Shown here piece by piece: positions 1-4,866 of a stretch of 9,950 nt of DNA. The position numbers and the translations under genes are program-made. The notes beneath the pieces are model-generated. The model did no database searches. It worked only from the letters and a program-made list of their open reading frames with translations, and had not been told where the DNA came from. The DNA comes from an uncultured Clostridia bacterium (GTDB lineage Bacteria; Bacillota; Clostridia; Christensenellales; Borkfalkiaceae), in assembly GCA_937915565.1 (NCBI GenBank), contig CALDMH010000007.1:1-9950 (forward strand), written 5' to 3'. Position 1 is the stretch's first letter, and every line of letters starts with the position of its first letter.

Positions 1-848
1 TTTCTTTCGTTTCGGAAAAATCCAATATAGACGAAGTGAGGGAATTTTTAAAGGCTAACGGCGGAGAAGACATAGATTTAATTGCAAAAATCGAGAATAG
101 TTCCGGCGTGAAAAATCTTGAAAGCATAGTTAAGGCTTCGGACGGAGTTATGGTGGCGAGAGGCGACCTCGGCGTTGAACTTCCTTACGAAACAATCCCC
201 AACGTTCAAAAGAGAATGATAGACGTTTGCCGAATCCTCGGGAAAAGGTGCATCACGGCAACGGAAATGCTCGAATCTATGATACACAGCCCCCGCCCGA
301 CGAGAGCGGAAATTTCGGACGTCGCAAACGCCGTTTACGACGGAACGAGCGCGGTGATGCTTTCGGGCGAAACGGCGGCGGGCGATTATCCCGTGGAAGC
401 CGTCAGGGCAATGGCGAAAATCGTTGAACAAGCCGAGAAAAACGACGAATATCTTCAAATAATTCCCGAAAACGAATTCGTTATTTCTTCGCCCGTTCAG
501 GCTTTGTCGCATTCTGCCTGCACGCTTGCCCACGACCTTGACGCAAAGGCTATCGTCGTTTGCACTCACACGGGTTTAACGGCGAGAATGGTTTCTCGTT
601 TCCGCCCGCAAATTCCGATTATCGGGCTCACCACCAGCGAAAAAGCCTTCCGCAAACTCGCTCTTTCCTGGGGAGTCGTTCCTATGATGATTGAAAGGTT
701 CGAGTCGGTTGACGTATTGTTTTATTTTGCAAAGCAGGCCGCCAAAAAGAGCGGGTTCGTTAAAAAAGGAGAAAAGGTCGTTTTAACAGGCGGAACTCCC
801 ACCGGAAGAGGTGGCAATTCGAGCCTTATCAGCATCGACGTTTTGTGA
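1..848 (+). CDS. pyk: Pyruvate kinase, C-terminal part (5' end outside the window)
   Basis: Last step of glycolysis in the cytosol: phosphoenolpyruvate + ADP gives pyruvate + ATP. The reading frame is open from the window edge (first whole codon at 3), so about 282 of the usual 470 or so residues are visible. The end of the catalytic barrel is clear: SFV at the edge, an AKIEN strand, MVARGDLGVE, ITATEMLESM, PRPTRAE, DVANAVYDGT and MLSGETAAG are signatures of the family around the Mg2+/substrate site and the active-site helix. The C-terminal domain follows (VVCTHTGLTAR, a RP-IPIIGLT strand, ALSWGVVP) and ends in a glycine-rich loop, GGTPTGRGG. The protein stops right after this domain, so it lacks the extra PEP-utiliser-like domain found in Bacillus enzymes. 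One oddity is Glu instead of the usual Gln in the ATQML motif. The N-terminal region that would show K+ dependence is not in the window. The identification is very secure. Confidence 0.97.
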   Translation, partial: SFVSEKSNIDEVREFLKANGGEDIDLIAKIENSSGVKNLESIVKASDGVMVARGDLGVELPYETIPNVQKRMIDVCRILGKRCITATEMLESMIHSPRPTRAEISDVANAVYDGTSAVMLSGETAAGDYPVEAVRAMAKIVEQAEKNDEYLQIIPENEFVISSPVQALSHSACTLAHDLDAKAIVVCTHTGLTARMVSRFRPQIPIIGLTTSEKAFRKLALSWGVVPMMIERFESVDVLFYFAKQAAKKSGFVKKGEKVVLTGGTPTGRGGNSSLISIDVL

Positions 849-883
849 TTTTATCAATCTGAAAAAGTTTTAATCAAATGACA

Positions 884-928
884 AAAGCCCCTGTATAAGT
901 CGATTAACTCGCCTTATACAGGGGCTTT
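884..928. terminator. Hairpin between convergent genes, likely bidirectional terminator
   Basis: A perfect 16-bp inverted repeat (884-899 and 913-928, core AAGCCCCTGTATAAG) encloses a 13-nt loop. It lies between the 3' end of pyk and the 3' end of the minus-strand XRE gene. On both strands the right arm ends in CTTT with only a short T-rich tail (TTTAAGTTT on the plus strand), so termination is likely but the U-tract is weak. Confidence 0.75.
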
Positions 929-951
929 AAGTTTACGCCGTTCAAAAATAT

Positions 952-1158
952 TTAAAACTTATCTCTGTCAAAAATCTCGTCCATAGATATATGGTAAAGG
1001 TCGGCTATTTGAACTAAAATCTCATAATCCGGCCTGACCGCGTCCGTTTCGTATCTCGTGTAATTTACGCGATTTATTCCAAGTTTATCCGCAACCTGTT
1101 GCTGCGTTAAGTTTTCGGATTTTCTCAATTCTTTTAATTTTGCACCTATGCGAATCAT
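952..1158 (-). CDS. Small XRE-family transcriptional regulator
   Basis: A 68-residue DNA-binding protein that is almost entirely one Cro/C1-type helix-turn-helix domain. LTQQQVADKLGINRVNYTRYE forms the helix-turn-helix (residues about 17-37), and PDYEILVQIADLYHISMDEIF closes the five-helix fold. No sensor or enzymatic domain follows, so it probably acts as a simple dimeric repressor. I chose the ATG at 1156-1158 because GGGAG (1164-1168 on the minus strand) sits 5 nt upstream; longer in-frame extensions to 1308 would run through the operator region and contain no domain. It diverges from the zinc-ribbon gene, and the shared 93-bp gap holds GTAC-core sites that are its likely operators. A weak minus-strand promoter (TTTACA at 1205-1210, TGTACA at 1182-1187, spacer 17) would overlap these sites, which suggests autoregulation. 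The fold is certain, the targets are inferred. Confidence 0.93.
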   Translation of the reverse strand: MIRIGAKLKELRKSENLTQQQVADKLGINRVNYTRYETDAVRPDYEILVQIADLYHISMDEIFDRDKF

Positions 1159-1174
1159 ATACGCTCCCGTTCGC

Positions 1175-1203
1175 TTGACATTGTACATAATATGTACTAT
1201 AAT
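1175..1203 (+). promoter_or_regulatory. Consensus sigma-70/SigA promoter for the zinc-ribbon gene
   Basis: TTGACA (1175-1180) and TATAAT (1198-1203), both exact, are separated by 17 bp. Transcription would begin near 1210, giving a leader of about 40 nt to the ATG at 1252. A promoter this strong next to a repressor gene, with palindromic sites inside the spacer, suggests that it is normally held off. Confidence 0.85.
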
Positions 1204-1229
1204 TTGTAAAAAAGTACAGTAATTGTACA
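1182..1229. promoter_or_regulatory. Array of four GTAC-core operator candidates
   Basis: Four hexamers with a palindromic GTAC core lie at 1182-1187 (TGTACA), 1193-1198 (TGTACT), 1213-1218 (AGTACA) and 1224-1229 (TGTACA). The cores are 11, 20 and 11 bp apart, so they form two pairs with the same internal spacing of about one helical turn, set about three turns apart (31 bp). The first pair covers the promoter spacer and the start of the -10 box; the second lies just after the expected start of transcription. This is the geometry expected for cooperative binding by a dimeric XRE repressor. Binding by the neighbouring regulator is inferred from position. Confidence 0.6.
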
Positions 1230-1251
1230 TTTTGCAAGCAAAGGAGAACTT

Positions 1252-1656
1252 ATGTACTGTAAATACTGCGGAAAAAGAATAGACGAAGACGATTTGTTTT
1301 GCCCTCATTGCGGAAGTTTTATAGGAAGAACGGAGAAGGGCGATAAGACGGATAAAAAAACGAATTATTGCGCAATAATAGGATTTTACATATCGTTACT
1401 TGCCGAATTATATATAAACGGCTACGTTTATTTGCTTTTTGACGTTTCGGCCGTCGTTGCGTTTACTTTAAGCTTCGTGGGGCTTGTTGTCAGTTGCGCG
1501 GGAATGATGAAAACGGAATTCGGGGGCGGCTGGTTTGCTTTTTTCGGATTTCTTTTAGGCGCGGACGCTCTATTCGGCTGTGGCGTTATCTGGCTTAATT
1601 TCGATGGTATTTATTGGGAGATGATAAGGAGAAGGTTGCGATTATTATTATCATAA
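1252..1656 (+). CDS. Zinc-ribbon membrane protein of unknown function
   Basis: A 134-residue protein starting with a small zinc ribbon: Cys3-x-x-Cys6 and Cys17-x-x-Cys20 in the pattern YCKYCGKRIDEDDLFCPHCG, which should bind one Zn2+. A charged linker (about 24-36, rich in Lys and Asp) leads to three hydrophobic segments at about 38-58, 62-85 and 92-114, and a short basic tail (MIRRRLRLL). The ribbon is therefore probably cytosolic and tethered to the membrane. The start is well supported by AAGGAG at 1241-1246, 5 nt before the ATG. This N-terminal ribbon plus hydrophobic region is common in small Clostridia proteins whose function is unknown. The strong promoter and the divergent XRE gene suggest that it is the regulated partner of that regulator. 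No catalytic motif is visible. Confidence 0.85.
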   Translation: MYCKYCGKRIDEDDLFCPHCGSFIGRTEKGDKTDKKTNYCAIIGFYISLLAELYINGYVYLLFDVSAVVAFTLSFVGLVVSCAGMMKTEFGGGWFAFFGFLLGADALFGCGVIWLNFDGIYWEMIRRRLRLLLS

Positions 1657-1662
1657 AATTCC

Positions 1663-1691
1663 TTGATTAAACGCGATAAATATGCTAAAAT
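1663..1691 (+). promoter_or_regulatory. Promoter for the kinase gene (extended -10)
   Basis: TTGATT (1663-1668), a 17-bp spacer and TAAAAT (1686-1691), preceded by TGC, which makes an extended -10. It starts just after the stop codon of the zinc-ribbon gene and would give a leader of about 113 nt before the GTG at 1812. Confidence 0.6.
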
Positions 1692-1711
1692 ACCATTAGT
1701 TAATTTAAGCG

Positions 1712-1793
1712 TCGGTATGCCTGCCGAAAATGTGCCGTCAGACCACGGTTCGTTTTATCCTCGGCTGGCATTTGGAAAAATCAGAAATACCGA
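1712..1793 (+). promoter_or_regulatory. Candidate structured leader RNA upstream of the kinase gene
   Basis: Three nested pairings can be read by eye. The outer stem is TCGGTAT (1712-1718) with ATACCGA (1787-1793). The middle stem is GCCTGCCGA (1719-1727) with TCGGCTGGC (1761-1769), continuous with the outer 5' arm and with one T-T mismatch. A small inner hairpin is CCGT (1735-1738) with ACGG (1745-1748). The outer 3' arm ends 7 nt before the GGAG ribosome binding site. CCGAA (1724-1728) in the middle stem could instead pair with TTCGG (1798-1802), which overlaps that site. I do not recognise a known riboswitch consensus. The structure could be chance, because CCGA/TCGG words are frequent in this DNA. 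Confidence 0.3.
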
Positions 1794-1811
1794 TTGCTTC
1801 GGAGTGTGGAC

Positions 1812-2387
1812 GTGTCAAAAAAACTCTTGCTTGTAACATCGCCGCCCGCGTGCGGCAAAACGAGGCTTTCCCGCAGGATTGCAACCGAGCTTTACGGTTC
1901 GGTTTATCTCGATAAGGATAGCCTTATTCCGCTCTCCAAAAGGATTTTCTCGGTTGCGAGGAAGCCTTATAATCGCAGTTCCGAATTTTTCAAACGGGAA
2001 ATCAGGGATTATGAATACGACGCTATTCTGGCGATTGCCGTCGAAGCTTTGAAATATAACGATACGGTTATCTTAAACGCTCCGTTCACGTCCGAACTTC
2101 GCGATGAAAATTATATGAGCCGCCTGAAAAAGCGCGTTAATTCGGCTGGCGCAAAACTCGTCGTCGTGTGGATTGAATCGGACGAGCAAACCTGTTATTC
2201 AAATATGAAACGCCGCAATTCCGACCGTGACAGGTGGAAGTTGGGGCATTGGGAAGAGTACGTTAAAAACGTAAATTTTGCCGCTCCCGAAAATGCAGGC
2301 GACGAACTTCTCGTTTATAACGGCAAAAATAACGGCGGCGAAGTTGCCGATTTCAATCGTTTAATCGAGAGAATAAAGGAAATATAA
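1812..2387 (+). CDS. P-loop kinase-like ATP-binding protein (AAA_33/zeta-like)
   Basis: A 191-residue cytosolic protein with the fold signature of small P-loop kinases (nucleotide, shikimate or zeta-toxin type). The P-loop is at residues 10-17 (SPPACGKT), with Ser in place of the usual first Gly. LDKDSL (33-38) carries two Asp residues, in the position where such kinases bind substrate or Mg2+. VILNAPF (86-92) is a Walker B-like strand, and RRNSDRDRWKL (134-144) looks like the Arg-rich lid that clamps ATP. The substrate cannot be read from the sequence, and there is no antitoxin gene beside it to support a toxin-antitoxin role. The start chosen is GTG 1812, since GGAG at 1801-1804 lies 7 nt upstream; a TTG at 1794 is in frame but has no binding site. 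The gene appears monocistronic, with its own promoter and a hairpin after it. Confidence 0.85.
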   Translation: MSKKLLLVTSPPACGKTRLSRRIATELYGSVYLDKDSLIPLSKRIFSVARKPYNRSSEFFKREIRDYEYDAILAIAVEALKYNDTVILNAPFTSELRDENYMSRLKKRVNSAGAKLVVVWIESDEQTCYSNMKRRNSDRDRWKLGHWEEYVKNVNFAAPENAGDELLVYNGKNNGGEVADFNRLIERIKEI

Positions 2388-2414
2388 GGCGAAACGAAAA
2401 TACGAAATAATAAA

Positions 2415-2445
2415 GCGGGCGGCTTGATTTTATCAAGCCGCCCGC
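2415..2445. terminator. Strong hairpin terminator between convergent genes
   Basis: A perfect 14-bp GC-rich stem (2415-2428 and 2432-2445, GCGGGCGGCTTGAT with its complement) has a 3-nt TTT loop. On the plus strand it is followed by AGCATATT, a poor U-tract; on the minus strand it is followed by TTTATTATTT. It therefore fits best as the terminator of the long minus-strand gene, 150 nt past that gene's stop, while also blocking read-through from the kinase gene. Confidence 0.75.
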
Positions 2446-2543
2446 AGCATATTAACCAAAAGCATATCGGTTTAGTTAGTATTTAGTTTTCGCTTATAAA
2501 AGCCTGAACGAGATAAATTTCTCTCGGATTTAAAATTATCGGC

Positions 2544-2620
2544 CCGAAATCACGACCGTTTCGCCATCAGTCCGAAATCACGACCGTTTCGCCATCAGTC
2601 CGAAATTACGGCCGTTTCGG
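2544..2620. repeat. 28-bp tandem repeat, 2.75 copies, over the 3' end of the DUF1508 gene
   Basis: Copies at 2544-2571 and 2572-2599 are identical; a third, partial and slightly diverged, is at 2600-2620. Each unit contains the inverted repeat CGAAA-N9-TTTCG and can fold into a small hairpin. The third copy encodes the last residues (ETAVIS) of the minus-strand protein. The middle copy carries the stop codon near one end, so the extra copies are non-coding duplicates of the gene's 3' end. Units abut without spacers, so this is not a CRISPR array. Confidence 0.85.
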
Positions 2621-4643
2621 CGAAGCGTTTAGCGGAATCCAAAGCTTTTTCGCACTGGAATTTAGCCGCGTATTGTTCGCTCGTTACAATCGCTCTTCCC
2701 GAAGGAGAAGTTACCTTAAACACGAACTTACCCGCTTTGTTTGCGGTTATCGTAACGTTGTTCGTCGCAAGTCCTTTCTTAATCGACGAGATGCCGTTTT
2801 TAAGTCCGGCTTCCGAAGAGTAAAGGGGAGTGACGAGGAGAATTCCGCCGTTTGAAGCGCGAAGCTTGGCGAAGAATTTTCCGTCCTCGGTGGTTTCGGT
2901 TTTCCATTTTCCGAGGTACGCGCTCTTTCTGGTTTCTTCCTTTGCGGGGGCAACCTGTTCGTTTTCTTCCTTCACCGCAGGCTTTTTAACGAGAAGTTTC
3001 GTTACGGGCTTCGCGTATTTGCTCTTTTTGTGAATAGGCGTTGCCGGAATTCCGTCGTTGTAAATAATTTTCGGTAAGCGGATTATCTTGTTGTCCGTTT
3101 CCTCGTTTTCTATATCGTGCGTTTCGCCGACGTCGATTGCTTCTTCGCCGACGAACTCTTCGGTTTGGGAGTTGTCGGTTGCCGCTTCGGCGATTTCTTC
3201 GGTTTGAGAGTTATCGGTTGCCGCTTCGGCGATTTCTTCGGTTTGAGAGTTATCGGTTGCCGCTTCGGCGGTTTCTTCGGTTTGAGCCGCTTCGTTTGCC
3301 GTTACAACGGGTTCGTTCGCCGCAGTTTCGTCAATCGTATCTTCTTCAACGGCTTCTTCCGCTTGCGTGGCTTCTTCTTCAACTTCTTCGACTTCCGCAA
3401 TAAGCTCTTCCGAATGTTTCTTATCCGTATCGCTCATCGTGTTTTCAAGAGTTTCCAAAGCTTCCGCAATTTCTTTATCGGCGTTTTGCTCCACGGTTTC
3501 GGTTTCCGTCGTTTCCTCGGGTTCGCTTACCTTTTCGGTGGCAACCTCTTCGGCCGCGGTTTCCGTTGCTGCGGTTTGATTTGCGCCGTCGTTTTCGTCA
3601 GGGGTTACGTTTTCGGAAGCGTTAGAAACGTTCGCCTCGACGGAGGAAACTTCTTGCTTTGCAACGGCTTCGGAGGAGTCCTCTTTTGCGACGACTTCCG
3701 CAGAACCGACGGCGTTTTCGTTTTTCTCGGCGTCGGCTTTTGCCGTTTCGAGCGCGAGTTTGCGTTTAACGTCTTCCTTTGCGGAGATAACCGCGTCGTC
3801 GCGTTCGCGTTCGTATTGAGCGCGGAGATTTTTCGCTTCGAGATAATCGTTTTTGGCTCTTTCAACGTCGTCCTGAGCCTGTTTGATGCGGATTTGTTTA
3901 TCCGCTTCCTCGCTCTGGCGGAACTCTTCCATAATGGCTTCCGCGTCCTTAACGCTGATTTTCACCTGCGACGCGGCGAGTTTTTCGAGTTCGTCTTCGA
4001 GTTTTTGCTTTTCGGCGGTTTTTTCGGCTATTTCGGCGTCGTAGGTTTCCTTGCGGGAGGCGAGTTCGTTTTCAACGGTATCCGTTTTCGATTTAAGCTC
4101 GGCGTCGCGCACGGATTTTTCTTCGCGCATTTTCGCAACCTTTGCCGCAAGTTCGTCGTGTTCCGCTTCAAGTTTTGCAACGTCGGATTTAATCACTTTT
4201 TGCTCGGCAGGTTTAACCCCTTTCTTTTTAAGGCGAAGGGAAAGTTCGCGGAGCTTCTCGTTGAGTTTTGTAAGCTTGTCGCTCGCCACGAGATATTCGC
4301 TGTCCGCTCTGCCGTAAGTTACGCGATAATCTTCGTTGATTTTTTTAAGATTTGCGTTAAGAGCGTTCTTTTTCGTGTTATACTCGAAAATAACTCTTGA
4401 AATTTCTTCGTTTGCCGCGCGAAGTTTTTTGCGGAGAGAAATGGCTTTCTCTTCGTTTTCGATATATTTTCTTATGCGGACTTTTCGTTTTTTGCCCGAT
4501 TTTGACGCGGCAACGACGATGCAGGCGATAAGAGCGGCGATAAGAACGCCGACGATTATCAACTGCCAAATTTCCACTTCAAACCCGAAAACGGTGAAAA
4601 GCGCGCTGTTCAACGAAACAATCGGCAACACTGACATTGGCAT
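2595..4643 (-). CDS. Membrane-anchored coiled-coil protein with acidic linker and DUF1508 domain
   Basis: A 682-residue protein of unknown function. Order of parts: a short N-terminus, one membrane helix at about 28-47 (LIIVGVLIAALIACIVVAAS), and directly after it a basic stretch (KKRKVRIRK), so by the positive-inside rule the rest is cytosolic. Then a long heptad-rich coiled coil (about 60-308), a very acidic Glu/Thr/Ala linker (about 309-520) with a 13-residue unit repeated three times (EIAEAATDNSQTE), a Lys/Pro-rich segment (about 525-572), and a C-terminal DUF1508 (YegP-type) region of two half-repeats (about 585-625 and 637-676), with FAKLRASNGGILL and VFKVTSPSGRAIVTS as its signature strands. 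I chose the ATG at 4641-4643, with GAGG 9 nt upstream; GTG 4661 is in frame but less likely. It has its own consensus promoter and is monocistronic. The layout resembles a membrane tether with a flexible spacer; no enzymatic site is visible. Confidence 0.9.
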   Translation of the reverse strand: MPMSVLPIVSLNSALFTVFGFEVEIWQLIIVGVLIAALIACIVVAASKSGKKRKVRIRKYIENEEKAISLRKKLRAANEEISRVIFEYNTKKNALNANLKKINEDYRVTYGRADSEYLVASDKLTKLNEKLRELSLRLKKKGVKPAEQKVIKSDVAKLEAEHDELAAKVAKMREEKSVRDAELKSKTDTVENELASRKETYDAEIAEKTAEKQKLEDELEKLAASQVKISVKDAEAIMEEFRQSEEADKQIRIKQAQDDVERAKNDYLEAKNLRAQYERERDDAVISAKEDVKRKLALETAKADAEKNENAVGSAEVVAKEDSSEAVAKQEVSSVEANVSNASENVTPDENDGANQTAATETAAEEVATEKVSEPEETTETETVEQNADKEIAEALETLENTMSDTDKKHSEELIAEVEEVEEEATQAEEAVEEDTIDETAANEPVVTANEAAQTEETAEAATDNSQTEEIAEAATDNSQTEEIAEAATDNSQTEEFVGEEAIDVGETHDIENEETDNKIIRLPKIIYNDGIPATPIHKKSKYAKPVTKLLVKKPAVKEENEQVAPAKEETRKSAYLGKWKTETTEDGKFFAKLRASNGGILLVTPLYSSEAGLKNGISSIKKGLATNNVTITANKAGKFVFKVTSPSGRAIVTSEQYAAKFQCEKALDSAKRFAETAVISD
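3157..3286 (-). repeat. 39-bp in-frame tandem repeat in the acidic linker
   Basis: Three full units (3157-3195, 3196-3234, 3235-3273) and 13 bp of a fourth (3274-3286) encode a 13-residue acidic unit, E(I/T)AEAATDNSQTE. The second and third units are nearly identical in DNA, differing only near one end, which points to recent expansion by slippage or unequal recombination. Copy number is likely to differ between strains. Confidence 0.9.
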
Positions 4644-4674
4644 AATTCGTAACCTCAACACTGAATTGTGTAAA

Positions 4675-4695
4675 ATATAAGTTAATTACTTATAT
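4675..4695. promoter_or_regulatory. Dyad in the leader of the DUF1508 gene
   Basis: ATATAAGT (4675-4682) and ACTTATAT (4688-4695) form an 8-bp inverted repeat around TAATT, right at the predicted transcription start of the minus-strand gene. It could be an operator, but AT-rich palindromes arise easily by chance in promoter regions. Confidence 0.3.
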
Positions 4696-4705
4696 ATACA
4701 CTGAT

Positions 4706-4734
4706 ATTGTAAAATAAAATACAATAGTTGTCAA
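4706..4734 (-). promoter_or_regulatory. Consensus promoter for the DUF1508 gene
   Basis: Read on the minus strand, TTGACA (4734-4729), a 17-bp spacer and TACAAT (4711-4706). The start of transcription would be near 4699, giving a leader of about 56 nt to the chosen ATG. Confidence 0.8.
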
Positions 4735-4774
4735 CCAAAAAAATGAAAAATATGATAAAACCTTACAAATTATT

Positions 4775-4802
4775 TTGAAAAAAAAGGCGATTGTGCTATA
4801 AT
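4775..4802 (+). promoter_or_regulatory. Promoter for the flavoprotein operon
   Basis: TTGAAA (4775-4780), a 16-bp spacer and an exact TATAAT (4797-4802) preceded by TGC, an extended -10. It is divergent from the DUF1508 promoter and lies about 65 nt upstream of the first flavoprotein start codon. Confidence 0.75.
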
Positions 4803-4866
4803 TTTTTTAAAATACAATCGGTTGCGGAAAAAAGCTTAATGCGCCGCAGGAGAAACGGAGGCAGAA

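Noticed and set aside
952..1308. Longer 118-codon form of the XRE gene
   Set aside because: The additional N-terminus would run through the operators and the start of the divergent gene, and the inner ATG at 1158 has a good ribosome binding site.
952..1656. Toxin-antitoxin interpretation of the XRE/zinc-ribbon pair
   Set aside because: The genes are divergent rather than in one operon, and the membrane protein has no resemblance to a known toxin; a regulator-target pair is simpler.
1730..1915. 61-codon open frame across the leader and start of the kinase gene
   Set aside because: It overlaps the P-loop coding region in another frame, and has no ribosome binding site or domain.
2544..2620. 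Possible CRISPR array (28-bp unit, similar to a CRISPR repeat length)
   Set aside because: The units abut directly with no spacers, there are fewer than three copies, and the repeat is derived from the adjacent gene's 3' end.
3117..4400. Long open frame of 427 codons on the plus strand, opposite the coiled-coil gene
   Set aside because: It is the antisense of a Glu/Ala/Lys-rich, repeat-bearing gene, whose codons give few stops when reversed. It is Phe/Gly/Arg-rich, has no domain, and lacks a ribosome binding site.
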